Positions 33,975 through 43,345 of a DNA stretch of 64,000 bases are shown here, one piece after another (the stretch's first letter is position 1; each line of letters begins with the position of its first letter). The notes under the pieces were generated by a model, which was not told the DNA's origin, made no database searches, and saw nothing but the letters and a program-made list of their open reading frames with translations. The position numbers and the translations under genes are program-made. The stretch is from Beijerinckiaceae bacterium RH AL1 (lineage in GTDB: Bacteria > Pseudomonadota > Alphaproteobacteria > Rhizobiales > Beijerinckiaceae): positions 2,480,597-2,544,596 of the forward strand of contig LR590083.2 of NCBI GenBank assembly GCA_901457705.2, written 5' to 3'.

Positions 33975-34745
33975 GTGTCTGACCTCCAAGCCGACGCCAT
34001 CGCCCCCAAGCCCTATGGCTTGCTCGGCCTTGTCGTCTCGATCGTGCTGATCCTCCTCGGCACGGTGCTCCTGAGCCTCCTCGCCATCGCGGCGGCGGTG
34101 CTCGCGACGATCGCGGTGGTCGGCTACCACCACCTGATGGATCACGTCGCCGTGCTCGATCCGGCGAACGGCGACCTGCTCGCGCGCGAAAAGTTCGGCA
34201 TCGTGGTCTCGCTCATCGGATACGGCGCGCTCGCGCTCGCCGTGCTCGCGGCAGCCCGCGTCCGCGGCGGCGCGCGCGGCTGGCGGCCGCTCGTCGGCTG
34301 GAACGCCTGGACGAGCTGGCGCGCCTGGTGGATCTGGGGATTGGCCCTCGTGATGGTCGGCTACAGCCTCGGCGCGACCGTCGCGCTCGCGCATTTCTTC
34401 CCGAGCTTCGACGCCACGATCCGTCTGCCCGAGGGCAAGACCTGGGGCCTCCTGTTCCTGCTGCTCGCCTCCGTGCTGGCGCCGATCGGCGAGGAGATGC
34501 TGTTCCGCGGCTGGATGTACACGAGCCTGCGCGCGTCGTTCGGCGTCGCGGCGGCGATGCTCGTCGTCTCCGTGCTCTTCGCGCTGGCGCATTGGGAGCA
34601 GACGCATCTCTACGCGCTGGCCGTTTTCCCGGTCGGCCTCGGCCTCGCTTGGATCCGCGAGCGCACCGACACGATCAAGGCCTCGATCGTCGTGCACGGG
34701 CTCTACAACGGGATTGCCGCCCTGCTCCTGTTCTTCCAGAAGTAA
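33975..34745 (+). CDS. CPBP-family intramembrane metalloprotease
   Basis: A 256-residue polytopic membrane protein of the CAAX-protease/bacteriocin-processing (Abi) family. The active-site motifs are GEEMLFRGWMY (EExxxR), ALAHWEQT (FxxxH) and SIVVHGLYNGIAAL (HxxxN). Such proteins act as intramembrane proteases or bacteriocin immunity factors; the substrate is unknown. A GTG start at 33975 is used. It lies 76 bp downstream of the kinase gene and converges on the nitrate reductase gene with only 5 bp between the stop codons. Confidence 0.88.
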   Translation: MSDLQADAIAPKPYGLLGLVVSIVLILLGTVLLSLLAIAAAVLATIAVVGYHHLMDHVAVLDPANGDLLAREKFGIVVSLIGYGALALAVLAAARVRGGARGWRPLVGWNAWTSWRAWWIWGLALVMVGYSLGATVALAHFFPSFDATIRLPEGKTWGLLFLLLASVLAPIGEEMLFRGWMYTSLRASFGVAAAMLVVSVLFALAHWEQTHLYALAVFPVGLGLAWIRERTDTIKASIVVHGLYNGIAALLLFFQK

Positions 34746-34750
34746 CCGCG

Positions 34751-37700
34751 TCAATAGACGTCGCGCAGATAGCGCTTGTCGGCCGCGAGCGCCTTGACGT
34801 AGGCGGCGGCGCGCTCCTCGTCGAGGCGCCCGTGGTCGCGGGCGACCGTGACCAGCGCGCGCTCGACGTCCTTGGCCATGCGCTCGGCATCGCCGCAGAC
34901 GTAGAAGTAGGCGCCCGCCTCGAGCCACGCCCAGAGATCGGCGCCGCGCTCGATCATCTTGTCCTGCACGTAGACCTTGTGCGCCTGGTCGCGCGAGAAG
35001 GCGAGGCTCAGCTCGGTGAGGTGGCCGTCGTCGCGCATCGCGACGAGCTCGTCGCGATAGTAGAAGTCGCTCGCCTCGTGCTGCTCGCCGAAGAACAGCC
35101 AGTTGCGCCCCGTGGCGCCGGTGACGCGACGCTCGTGCAGGAAGCCGCGGAACGGCGCGACGCCGGTGCCCGGCCCGATCATGATGACGGCGGCGTCGGG
35201 GTCGGCCGGCAGGTGGAAGTGCGACGAAGGCTGGATGAAGATCGGCACGTCGCCGTCGCCGGCGCGGTCGGCGAGGAAGGTCGAGCACGTGCCCGTGCGC
35301 CTGCGCGCGCCGTAGCGCACGGCCGAGACGGTGAGGTGCACCTCGTCCGCGTGCGCCTTGGGGCTCGAGGAGATCGAGTAGAGCCGCGGCTGCATCTTCG
35401 GCAGGCGCGCGACGAGCTCGTCGGCCTCCGTACGGATCGGAAAGGCCTCGAGCACGTCGACGAGCTGACGGCCCCACAGGAAATCTTTCAGCTCGCGCTT
35501 GCGGTCGTCGCCGATGAGGCTGGTCAGCTCGGAGCTGCCGCTGCGCTCGGCGATGAAGCGCAGCATGTCGCGCGACGGCTTGGTCAGCTCGACCTCGTGC
35601 GTTAGCGCCTGGCCGAGTGGCATCTCGCCCTTGCCCTTGATCGTGACGGGGGCCGCTGCGTCGAGACCCACAAGCTCGATCGTCTCGGCGACCGTCGCCT
35701 CGCAGTTGCGCGGCCAGACGCCGAGCGCATCGCCCGGCTGGTACGATAGGCCGGAGCCGGCGAGCGAGAAGCGGAAGAAGCGCGTGTCCTTGCCCGCGCC
35801 CTCGCCGTTGAGCCTGACGTTGCCGACGAGCTTGGCGCGGAACGGATTGGTCTTGCTCCAACCGGTCGGCGCGGCCGCCATGCCGGCTTTGGCTTGGACC
35901 GCCGGCTGCGCCACGGCGTTCGGCTTGCTGGCGCCGCCGGCCTTGGCGAACAGCGGCGCCAGCGCCTCGATCCAGGCGGCCGACTGGGTCTCGTAGTCCG
36001 GATCGCAATCGATGCGATGCTGCAGGCGCCGCGCGCCCAGCTCTGTCAGCCGGGCGTCGAGGTTCTTGCCGTGGTTGCAGAACTGATCGTAGGAGGGGTC
36101 GCCGAGCGCGCAGATGGCGTAGCTCAGATGCTCGAGGCGCGGCGCCGCATCCGAGCGCAAGAAGTCCCAGAAGGCCTTGCCGTTGTCGGGCGGATCGCCG
36201 TCGCCGTAGGTCGACGAGACGAAGACCAGCTGCGCCTCGCCGCCGAGCCGGCCTGTGTCGTAGTCGTCCATGGCGAGCGCCTGCGCTGGCCGCCCCGCGC
36301 CATTGAGTGTGGTCGCAATCCCCTCGGCGAGGGTCTCGGCGTTGCCGGTCTGCGAGGCGTAGAGCACCGTGATCGGTTTTGCGGCGGTCTCCGGCCGCGG
36401 CGCGGCCGCACCGTCGCTGCCGGGGGCGCCCGTGCGGCTGTACATGCCGGCGAGAACGCCATCGAGCCAGAGCCGCGTGTTCGGCGCCACCGGCGCGTCG
36501 GGCGGCAGCACCGGCGTCGAGCCGAGCGCCTCGGTCGAGCGCAGCCCCGACATGAAGCCGGAGAGATAGACGGTCTCCGCCTCCGTGAACGAGGGCGGCT
36601 CGATCGGCCTCAGGTTGATCGCCGAGGCGAAGATGCTCGCCATCGCGTCGACCTTTGGCCGCGTCGCAGTCTTGACGCCGCCGGCCTCGACGGTTTGGGG
36701 TGCAACGGCCTGCGACGCCCGCGCCTCGCTGCCCGGCGCCGTGACGTGAGCCGCGCTCGACGCCGGCCCGACGCGCTCCAGCGCTACCGCACAATACTTG
36801 AACGCCGCCTGCTTCGAGATCGGGTCGCAGGCGTCGGTCGTCACCGCGTTGATCGCGAGATTGTCGCCGTAGCTGTCGTTCCAGTGGAACGGCGCGAAGC
36901 AGGCGCCGCGCTGCACGCGCGCCGTGAGGCGCGCCGGCAGGATCGCCTTGCCCCGCCGCGAGCGCACCTCGACCTCGTCCTTCTCCTTGATCCCGGCCGC
37001 CCTCGCATCGTCCGGGTGGATCTCGATGAAGGGGCCAGGGTTCAGCTTGTTCAGCTGCGGCACCTTCCCGGTCTTGGTCAGCGTGTGCCACTGGTGCGGC
37101 AGCCGCCCCGTGTTCAGGATGAACGGATAGGCCTCGTCCGGATACTCCGCCTGCTCGACGACGGGCCGCGCGAAGAACTGCGCCTTGCCGCTCGGCGTCG
37201 GGAACGCCAGCCGCGGCCGCGCGCCATCCCGTTCCTCGCGCAGCTTCTGGCTGACGCCATCGTTGAGATAGCGCGTCGGGTTGCGATCTTCGGCCGTCTC
37301 CGGCGGGCAAGGCCATTGCAGCGGCGTCCTGCGCAGCCGCGCATGCGAGGCGCCGCGGATGTCGTAGCCGGTCTTCGGGTTCCAGAACCGCTTGATCTCG
37401 TCGAAGACGTCGCTCGACGACGCATAGGCGAACGCGTCCTCGTAGCCCATGGCGCAGGCCACCTTGGCGATGATCTGCCAGTCCGGCATCGCCTCGCCCG
37501 GCGGCTCCACCGCCTTCTCCATCAGCGTGAGGTTGCGCTCGGAATTGACCATCACGCCCGTCGCCTCGGCCCACAGCGCGCCGGGCAGCAGGATGTCGGC
37601 GTAGATGTTCGTCTCGTTGTCCTGGTAGGCGTCCTGCGTGATGACGAGCTCGGCCGCCTTCAGCCCGGCGATGGCGTTCGCGCGGTTGGGCGTCGTCGCG

Positions 37701-38935
37701 ACCGGATTGGTGCAGATCACCCACACGGCCTTGATGTCGCCGGCCTGCATCGCCTTGTACATGCCGGCCGCGTCGACGCCTGGCTCCGGCCGGATGGTGC
37801 CCGGCGCCAGGCCCCACACCTCCTCGGTAAAGCGCCGCTCGTCGTCACAGGCGACGGAGCGCTGGCCCGGCAGGCCGTAGCCGAGATAGCCCATCTCGCG
37901 GCCGCCCATCGCGTTCGGCTGGCCGGTGAGCGAGAACGGGCCGCTGCCCGGGCGACAGATCGCGCCGGTCGCGAGATGCAGGTTGCAGAGCGCGTTGGTG
38001 TTCCAGGTGCCGCTGATCGACTGGCTGAGCCCCATCGTCCAGCAGCTCATCCAGTCCTTCGCCTCGCCGATCCAGGTTGCGGCCTTGCGCAGGTCCGCCT
38101 CGGCGATGCCGCAGGTCTCGGCGACCGCCTCCGGCGTGTAGGCGGCGAGGAAGGCCGGCATCTGCGCCCAGCCCTCGGTGAACTCGTCCATGAAGTCGCG
38201 GTCGATGCGGCCTGCCGCGACGAGCAGGTGCAGGATGCCGTTGAAGAGCGCGATGTCGGTGCCGGGCGTCACCTGCAGGAAGAGGTCGGCCGCCTCCGCC
38301 GTCGCGGTGCGACGCGGATCGACGACGATCAGCCTGGCGCCGGCGCTCTTCATCCGGTCCTTCATCCGCAGGAAGAGGATCGGATGGCAGTCCGCCATGT
38401 TCGAGCCGGCGATGAAGAACAGGTCGGCCTTGTCGAAGTCCTGGTAGGACCCGGGCGGTCCGTCGGCGCCGAGCGACAGCTTGTAGCCGGAGGCCGCCGA
38501 GGCCATGCAGTATCGCGAGTTCGACTCGATATTGTTGGTGCCGATGAAGCCCTTGGCGAGCTTGTTCGCGAGATACTGCGCCTCCATCGACATCTGCCCG
38601 GAGACGTAGAGCGCCACCGCATCCGGCCCGTGCGTGTCGATGATCGCGCGCAGCCGCCGCGCGGCCTCGGCAATGGCGACGTCCATCCCCACCGGCACCT
38701 GGTCGGCCTTGCGGTCGGCGCGCACGGAGGCGCGCTCCATGCGTCCGGTGCCGGCGATGATCTTCGCCGCCGTCGAGCCCTTGGTGCAGAGCCGCCCGAA
38801 GTTGGTCGGATGGTCCTTGTCGCCCGAGAGCTTGGTGACCTTGCCGCCCTCGACCTGCAGCACCATCCCGCAGCCCACCCCACAGTAGGGGCAGGCCGTC
38901 TTCACCGTGCGGACGTCGGTGGTTTGGGCACCCAC
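34751..38935 (-). CDS. Assimilatory nitrate reductase fused to CysJ-type flavoprotein reductase
   Basis: A 1394-residue fusion. Residues 1-~710: bis-MGD molybdoenzyme with an N-terminal 4Fe-4S motif ([10 protein letters not shown]...GRLCTKG) and substrate-channel segments as in NasA/NarB. Residues ~780-835: linker with two copies of a YLxGFxxG-like helix. Residues ~855-1000: flavodoxin ([11 protein letters not shown]). Then an FAD-binding domain ([11 protein letters not shown]) and an NADPH domain ([28 protein letters not shown]) ending YLRDVY. It should reduce nitrate to nitrite with electrons from NADPH. The GTG at 38935 lies 8 bp after the previous stop; the open frame beyond is shadow. 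Database entries name this type a bifunctional nitrate reductase/sulfite reductase flavoprotein. It is the last gene of the nirA operon. Confidence 0.93.
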   Translation of the reverse strand: MGAQTTDVRTVKTACPYCGVGCGMVLQVEGGKVTKLSGDKDHPTNFGRLCTKGSTAAKIIAGTGRMERASVRADRKADQVPVGMDVAIAEAARRLRAIIDTHGPDAVALYVSGQMSMEAQYLANKLAKGFIGTNNIESNSRYCMASAASGYKLSLGADGPPGSYQDFDKADLFFIAGSNMADCHPILFLRMKDRMKSAGARLIVVDPRRTATAEAADLFLQVTPGTDIALFNGILHLLVAAGRIDRDFMDEFTEGWAQMPAFLAAYTPEAVAETCGIAEADLRKAATWIGEAKDWMSCWTMGLSQSISGTWNTNALCNLHLATGAICRPGSGPFSLTGQPNAMGGREMGYLGYGLPGQRSVACDDERRFTEEVWGLAPGTIRPEPGVDAAGMYKAMQAGDIKAVWVICTNPVATTPNRANAIAGLKAAELVITQDAYQDNETNIYADILLPGALWAEATGVMVNSERNLTLMEKAVEPPGEAMPDWQIIAKVACAMGYEDAFAYASSSDVFDEIKRFWNPKTGYDIRGASHARLRRTPLQWPCPPETAEDRNPTRYLNDGVSQKLREERDGARPRLAFPTPSGKAQFFARPVVEQAEYPDEAYPFILNTGRLPHQWHTLTKTGKVPQLNKLNPGPFIEIHPDDARAAGIKEKDEVEVRSRRGKAILPARLTARVQRGACFAPFHWNDSYGDNLAINAVTTDACDPISKQAAFKYCAVALERVGPASSAAHVTAPGSEARASQAVAPQTVEAGGVKTATRPKVDAMASIFASAINLRPIEPPSFTEAETVYLSGFMSGLRSTEALGSTPVLPPDAPVAPNTRLWLDGVLAGMYSRTGAPGSDGAAAPRPETAAKPITVLYASQTGNAETLAEGIATTLNGAGRPAQALAMDDYDTGRLGGEAQLVFVSSTYGDGDPPDNGKAFWDFLRSDAAPRLEHLSYAICALGDPSYDQFCNHGKNLDARLTELGARRLQHRIDCDPDYETQSAAWIEALAPLFAKAGGASKPNAVAQPAVQAKAGMAAAPTGWSKTNPFRAKLVGNVRLNGEGAGKDTRFFRFSLAGSGLSYQPGDALGVWPRNCEATVAETIELVGLDAAAPVTIKGKGEMPLGQALTHEVELTKPSRDMLRFIAERSGSSELTSLIGDDRKRELKDFLWGRQLVDVLEAFPIRTEADELVARLPKMQPRLYSISSSPKAHADEVHLTVSAVRYGARRRTGTCSTFLADRAGDGDVPIFIQPSSHFHLPADPDAAVIMIGPGTGVAPFRGFLHERRVTGATGRNWLFFGEQHEASDFYYRDELVAMRDDGHLTELSLAFSRDQAHKVYVQDKMIERGADLWAWLEAGAYFYVCGDAERMAKDVERALVTVARDHGRLDEERAAAYVKALAADKRYLRDVY

Positions 38936-38943
38936 GGCCGGCC

Positions 38944-40536
38944 TCAGTACACGTCGGCCTGGTAGCGCCCGTTCTTCTTCAGCGCGGCGATGAAGCTCTT
39001 CGCCGACGCCTCGTCCTGTCCGCTCTCCCTGGCGACGATCTCGGTCAGCGCCTTCTCGACGTCGGACGCCATCCGCTTGGCATCGCCGCAGATGTAGAAA
39101 TGCGCGCCGCGCTCGAGCCAGGACCACACCTCCTTGCCGTCCTCGCGCATCTTGTCCTGGACATAGGTCTTCTTCTCGCCGTCGCGCGACCAGGCCAGGG
39201 ACAGCTTCGAGAGCGTGCCGTCCTGCATGAAGCCGTCGATCTCGTCCTCGTAGAAGAAGTCGGCCGCGCGCCGCTGGTGGCCGTAGAACAGCCAGGCGCC
39301 GCCCTTCGCCGCAGCGCTCTTGCGATCGTGCAAAAAGGCGCGGAACGGCGCGACGCCGGTGCCGGGGCCGACCATGATGATCGGCACGTCGGTCGACTTC
39401 GGGAGGCCGAAGTTGTGCGCCTTCTGCACGTAGGCCTTGATCTTCGAGCCGACCGGCAGCCGCTCGGCGAGCCACGACGAGGCGACGCCGCGGCGCGTGC
39501 GCTCGCCGACGATGTAGCGCACGTGATCGACGGTGAGCGAGACGCGGCCCGGCGTCGCGTTATGCGACGAAGAGATCGAGTAGAGTCGCGGCTGCAACGG
39601 GTCGAGCGCCTCGATGAACGCCTCCGGATCGGGTCGCAGGCCCGGGAACTTCTCGAGCACCGCGAGCACGTCGAGGGTGTGGACGTCGCCGTCCGGGTCC
39701 TCGCCCTTGGCGAGCAGCTTCGCCTTGGCACGGCGCTCGCCGCCGGTGATGTAGGAGATCAGCTCGAAGAGCGCGTCCGGCGCCAGGCCGAGCGAGACCT
39801 CGGTTCTCAGGTAGTCGGCGAAGCTCTTGTCGCCGATCGGGAAGTCGCGCGGCGCGCCGATCGCCGCGATCACACGGTCGACGAGCTCCGGGTCGTTCTC
39901 GGGAAACAGGCCGAAGGCGTCGCCGACCGTATACTCGATGCCGGCGGCCGTGAGATCGATGTCGATGTGGAAGGTCGACTTTTCCGAGTCCGCCTTGTTG
40001 AGCCGCCGACGGCCCTCGAACACCACGTCGACCGGCAGGGCGCGCGAGTAGCCCGGCGCCTCCGCGCTCGCGGCGGGCGCCGCCTTGGCCTCGACCTTCG
40101 CGTCACCCGCCCCGGCGGGCGCCTCGCCGCCGAGCTCGGCCGCGAGCTCCTTCACCTTGCGCGCGGTCTCCTTGCCGCCCGGCACGCAGAGATTGAGCCG
40201 CGCCTCCTCACCGTCGGCGATGGCCTTCGAGTACTTGTCGCAATCGTAGCCGCACTGGCCGCAATCCTGCTGCGCCATCGCGGCCATGAGCCGGCGCTGG
40301 ATCGGCTTGCCCTCGGCGAGGCTCATGCGCTCGTCGATCGGCATCGCCGGGTCGTGCCACGGCGCGTCGTCGTCCTCGACGCCGGCCTCGGCGCCCGAGA
40401 TCGGCTGCGCGTCGCCGGGCTGCGGCGCGAGGAAGCCGGCGAAGAAGCCGTTGAGCCAGGCGCGCTGCTCCTCGGAGAACGGCGCGTTCTCCGGGATGAA
40501 CGGCGCGATCGTGGGCGTCGGAGCCTGGAACGTCAT
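38944..40536 (-). CDS. Fe-S flavoreductase, CysJ-like without flavodoxin domain
   Basis: A 530-residue protein annotated in relatives as sulfite reductase flavoprotein alpha subunit. The N-terminus has [18 protein letters not shown]. Residues 92-117 carry a Fe-S motif ([12 protein letters not shown]...NLCVPGG) in place of the flavodoxin domain of true CysJ. FAD-binding ([11 protein letters not shown]) and NAD(P)H-binding domains ([28 protein letters not shown]) follow, ending YQADVY. It probably feeds NADPH electrons to the NirA reductase encoded just upstream. The ATG overlaps the nirA stop (ATGA). The open frame continues upstream into nirA, but that is shadow. Confidence 0.92.
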   Translation of the reverse strand: MTFQAPTPTIAPFIPENAPFSEEQRAWLNGFFAGFLAPQPGDAQPISGAEAGVEDDDAPWHDPAMPIDERMSLAEGKPIQRRLMAAMAQQDCGQCGYDCDKYSKAIADGEEARLNLCVPGGKETARKVKELAAELGGEAPAGAGDAKVEAKAAPAASAEAPGYSRALPVDVVFEGRRRLNKADSEKSTFHIDIDLTAAGIEYTVGDAFGLFPENDPELVDRVIAAIGAPRDFPIGDKSFADYLRTEVSLGLAPDALFELISYITGGERRAKAKLLAKGEDPDGDVHTLDVLAVLEKFPGLRPDPEAFIEALDPLQPRLYSISSSHNATPGRVSLTVDHVRYIVGERTRRGVASSWLAERLPVGSKIKAYVQKAHNFGLPKSTDVPIIMVGPGTGVAPFRAFLHDRKSAAAKGGAWLFYGHQRRAADFFYEDEIDGFMQDGTLSKLSLAWSRDGEKKTYVQDKMREDGKEVWSWLERGAHFYICGDAKRMASDVEKALTEIVARESGQDEASAKSFIAALKKNGRYQADVY

Positions 40537-42287
40537 GCTTTCACCTCGGCCGCCATGGCCTTCAAGGTTTCGATCTCCTTGCCTTGCGCGAAAGCCAGGA
40601 AAGACTCGTTGGGGTCGGAACGATTGGCGAGATAGGCCTTGAGCAGCCGCTCGACATGCGCGGGGCAGTCCTCGGCCTTCACGGCGGGGTAGATTTCGCG
40701 GCCGATCGACGGCGTCGTCGAGAAGCCGCCGCCGACGTGGATGTCGTAGCCGTCGACCGTGTCGCCGTCGTCGTTGACCGGCACGCGGGCGCCGATCAGC
40801 CCGATGTCGCCGATGTAGTGCTGGGCGCAGGAGTTGTGGCAGCCGGTGAGATGGATGTTGATCGGCTGGTCGAGCTTGACGCGCGGCTCGCACCAGGCGG
40901 CGATCGCCTGGGCGTTGAGCTTCGTCGGCGCGGCGGCGAACTTGCAGCCCTGCGAGCCCGTGCAGGCGACGAGGCCGGCGCGGATCGGCGTCGCCTGCCA
41001 GGCGAGCCCCGTCGACTCGATGCGCGCCTTCGCCTTGTCGAGCTTGTCGTCCGGGATGCCGGAGATCAGAAGGTTCTGCCAGACGGTGAGGCGGATGTCG
41101 CCGTCGCCGAGCTCGCGCGCGATGGCGGCGAGCTCGTGCATCTGCTCGCAATCCATCTTGCCCACCGGCAGCACCACGCCGATGTAGTTGAGCCCCGCCT
41201 GCTTCTGCGCGTGCACGCCGACATGCGCGTGGCGGTCCTGCGCCGGGCGCGGCGCGACGTGCTCGGCCGCGACCCGCGGCAGCTTCCAGCCGAGCTTGTC
41301 CTCCACCGCGACGAGGAATGTGTCGAAGCCCCAGTCGTCGAGCACGTACTTGAGCCGCGCCTTGTTGCGGTCGGTGCGGTTTCCCGAATCGATGAAGACG
41401 CGGACGATCGCATCCGCCACCTTGGTCGCGTCGCGGGGCTTCACCACCACGCCGGTGTCGCGCGCGAGGTCCTTGTGGCCGGTGATGCCGCCGAGCACGA
41501 GGCGGAACCAGATCCCCGGCTCGACGCCCGCGCCCTCCTTCACCTCCACGGCCTGGAAGCCGATGTCGTTGGTGTCCTCCAGCGTCGGGATCGGGCCGCC
41601 GCCGTCGAAGGCGACGTTGAACTTGCGCGGCAGCCCGTACATCACCCGGTTGTTGAGGATGTGGAAGTGCCACGCCTTGGCATAGGGCCGCGTGTCGAGG
41701 AGCTCGCCCCGCGCGATGCCGGCGGTTGCGTCGCCCGTCACGTTGCGGATGTTGTCGGAGCCCGAGCCGCGCGAGCAGAGCCCGAGGTCGATCACCTGCT
41801 CGATGACGTCGATCGCGTGCCGCGCGGGGATCTCGCGCAGCTGCAGGTTGGCGCGCGTCGTCACGTGCGAATAGCCGCCGGCGCAGCGCGCCGCGAGGTC
41901 GGCCATTGCCGCGAACTGCCAGTGGTTGAGGATGCCGTTATGGATTCTCATGCGCAGCATGTAGGCGTCCTGCGCCGGCGCGACGTAGAACAGCCCGTAG
42001 TAGCGCCAGCGGAAGTTGTCCGGCGGCTTGGGGAACTCGTCGTTCTCCGCCTGCGCCTTCAGGCGATGGTAGGCGTCGAAGGGGTGCTCCTCGCGCTTCC
42101 ACTTCTCCTGGTCGGCGAGCTTCTTGCCCGCCGCCTCGGCCTTGGTCATCGCAGCGAGATGCGGCGCGTCGGGGCCGCTCGGCGCCGACGGTCCGCCGCC
42201 GGCCGCCGGCTTGAGGCGGCCGACCTGGATGCCCGAGGTAAATCCCTCGAGGTAACGCTTCTGCTCGGCCGTAAATTCACCGCCCAT
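40533..42287 (-). CDS. nirA: NirA-type siroheme nitrite (or sulfite) reductase
   Basis: A 584-residue one-subunit siroheme/4Fe-4S reductase. Ligand cysteines are C442 and C448 (ACTGSQGCKF) and C483 and C487 (TGCHNSCAQHYIGDIGLIG); siroheme-contacting HVTTRANLQLREI is present. The N-terminus has EFTAEQKRYLEGFTSGIQ. It reduces nitrite to ammonium (sulfite to sulfide in related enzymes) with six electrons; the adjacent nitrate reductase and nitrogen-type leader favour nitrite. GAAGGG precedes the ATG at 42287. It is the first gene of a three-gene operon with overlapping stops and starts, behind a structured leader. Confidence 0.93.
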   Translation of the reverse strand: MGGEFTAEQKRYLEGFTSGIQVGRLKPAAGGGPSAPSGPDAPHLAAMTKAEAAGKKLADQEKWKREEHPFDAYHRLKAQAENDEFPKPPDNFRWRYYGLFYVAPAQDAYMLRMRIHNGILNHWQFAAMADLAARCAGGYSHVTTRANLQLREIPARHAIDVIEQVIDLGLCSRGSGSDNIRNVTGDATAGIARGELLDTRPYAKAWHFHILNNRVMYGLPRKFNVAFDGGGPIPTLEDTNDIGFQAVEVKEGAGVEPGIWFRLVLGGITGHKDLARDTGVVVKPRDATKVADAIVRVFIDSGNRTDRNKARLKYVLDDWGFDTFLVAVEDKLGWKLPRVAAEHVAPRPAQDRHAHVGVHAQKQAGLNYIGVVLPVGKMDCEQMHELAAIARELGDGDIRLTVWQNLLISGIPDDKLDKAKARIESTGLAWQATPIRAGLVACTGSQGCKFAAAPTKLNAQAIAAWCEPRVKLDQPINIHLTGCHNSCAQHYIGDIGLIGARVPVNDDGDTVDGYDIHVGGGFSTTPSIGREIYPAVKAEDCPAHVERLLKAYLANRSDPNESFLAFAQGKEIETLKAMAAEVKA

Positions 42288-42317
42288 GGCAGCCCTTCGT
42301 TGCGAGGGCATGAGGAC

Positions 42318-42397
42318 AAAAGCTCGGGATCGCCATGCCCGCGCCAGTCCCGGAGGCCGGGGAGATCTGGCGAGGCGTCGTCGACAAGGTCCCGAGC
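42318..42397 (-). terminator. Terminator-like nested hairpin in the nirA leader
   Basis: On the minus strand GCTCGGGA (42397-42390) pairs perfectly with TCCCGAGC (42329-42322), which is followed by TTTT (42321-42318). The enclosed 60 nt contain nested arms CGCCAG/CTGGCG (42372-42367 with 42347-42342) and CCCGG/CCGGG. The T-run ends 30 bp before the nirA start. It is placed where a nitrogen-regulated antitermination system would have its terminator; the activity is inferred. Confidence 0.45.
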
Positions 42398-42428
42398 AAC
42401 CCCACACCTGGATTGATCGAAGCGCCGG

Positions 42429-42476
42429 CCGTGCGCCGTTGCACGGTCATGCGCCCGGACGTGCGCAGCATTGCGC
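42429..42476 (-). promoter_or_regulatory. ANTAR (NasT-type) dual hexaloop RNA motif in the nirA leader
   Basis: Two successive hairpins with six-base loops on the minus strand: GCGC-[AATGCT]-GCGC (42476-42463) and CCGTGC-[AACGGC]-GCACGG (42446-42429), separated by 16 nt. Both loops have A at position 1 and G at position 4, the rule for RNA targets of ANTAR antiterminators such as NasT/NasR. The first stem is short (4 bp), the second 6 bp. Placement between a sigma-54 promoter and a terminator-like fold before nirA strengthens the call. No nasS/nasT genes are in this window. Confidence 0.6.
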
Positions 42477-42494
42477 GAGCGAGCAGTTACGGTT

Positions 42495-42510
42495 GGCAAA
42501 AGGCGTGCCG
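42495..42510 (-). promoter_or_regulatory. Sigma-54 (RpoN) promoter for the nirA operon
   Basis: The minus strand reads C-GGCACG-CCTT-TTGC-C, matching the -24/-12 consensus TGGCACG-N4-TTGCW at every key position with exact GG-N10-GC spacing. The predicted start of transcription is near 42484, eight bases before the first ANTAR-type hairpin. Activation by NtrC would be expected; no clear NtrC site was found in 42511-42715, which otherwise shows no feature. Confidence 0.68.
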
Positions 42511-42715
42511 CAGTGCGGGAGCGCTCGGCGGAGCCGGGCCGGGGATCGGCGGTGATCGCCCGATGCCCGCGCGGGCGGCGCGAGGTGCCGCTTTGCTCGC
42601 CACTCTGCGCGCTACGGGGCGCCCGCGACGATCCTGTCGAGCGAGCCAAATTGTCGTTTGCATCGCGCCGCCATTTGCGCCATATGACGCCTCCACGGCG
42701 CTGCCGTGAACGGAT

Positions 42716-42790
42716 GCGGGTGTAGCTCAGGGGTAGAGCACAACCTTGCCAAGGTTGGGGTCGAGGGTTCGAATCCCTTCGCCCGCTCCA
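42716..42790 (+). tRNA. tRNA-Gly (anticodon GCC)
   Basis: A 75-nt cloverleaf: acceptor GCGGGTG pairs with CGCCCGC, D-arm GCTC-AGGGGTA-GAGC, anticodon arm CAACC-TTGCCAA-GGTTG with anticodon GCC, T-arm GAGGG-TTCGAAT-CCCTT, discriminator T and an encoded CCA. A T-rich run (TTTTATTTT, about 42800-42809) follows and may terminate transcription. The stretch from there to 43006 holds no other gene. Confidence 0.97.
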
Positions 42791-43006
42791 AAAATGGCAT
42801 TTTATTTTCGTGTCAGGGATTTAGGCTGCGGCTTTGCGGGCCACGGAAGCACGCGCGTGGACCCCGCCGAGATGACCCGAGCGCCAAACTACGATGACTG
42901 GCACCAAAGCTTCAGGCGACGCCGCCGAGCGGCCTTCCGCCCACCGTTGGCCGCGGCTTTAGCTGCCGCGACCCCTACTCAATAGCGTCGCCGACAAAAC
43001 CGCCGA

Positions 43007-43342
43007 TCAGTGGCTGATCATCCACGGCCGGGCGCCGGGGAAGGACTTGGCGGCGCTCCGGCCGGAGACGGGCGTCGCGGAGAAGCCGCGGGACGTGCTG
43101 CAGCAGCCGCAGCCCGAAGGGTGCGCCTTGCCAGACTTGCGCGGCTCGTGGCGCGAGCGCTCGTTGACGGCCATGCCGCGGCGTGCGCCCGCATCCATGG
43201 TCGCGAGCGCGGGGGCGCGCAGGATGGCGCGCGGGGCCGGCGCCCCGCAGCCCTCGCAAGCCAGCGGCTGGTCGTACTCCGACATCGGCCGGTGGGCGGT
43301 GAACGGCCCACAGGCCGCACACACATAGTCGTACATCGGCAT
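43007..43342 (-). CDS. fmdB: FmdB-family zinc-ribbon protein
   Basis: A 111-residue protein whose N-terminus (MPMYDYVCAACGPFTAHRPMSEYDQPLACEGCG) is the FmdB zinc ribbon, with CxxC pairs at both ends, followed by a basic, low-complexity tail (CGCCSTSRGFSATPVSGRSAAKSFPG). FmdB was described with the formamidase of Methylophilus as a putative regulatory protein. It directly follows fmdA and ends the urt-fmd operon. Confidence 0.88.
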   Translation of the reverse strand: MPMYDYVCAACGPFTAHRPMSEYDQPLACEGCGAPAPRAILRAPALATMDAGARRGMAVNERSRHEPRKSGKAHPSGCGCCSTSRGFSATPVSGRSAAKSFPGARPWMISH

Positions 43343-43345
43343 GGC

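Noticed and set aside
33939-37817. A 1292-residue open frame on the - strand apparently spanning nitrate reductase and CPBP protease
   Set aside because: It is a frame-shifted shadow of the nitrate reductase/flavoprotein gene and antisense to the CPBP gene.
35894-38965. A 1023-residue open frame on the + strand opposite the nitrate reductase
   Set aside because: It is the antisense shadow of a strongly motif-supported gene; its translation is Arg/Gly/Ala/Asp-rich with no domain.
38944-41673. Apparent N-terminal extension fusing the Fe-S flavoreductase to a 380-residue upstream protein
   Set aside because: The extension is the shadow of nirA in another frame; the ATGA overlap at 40536 gives the real start.
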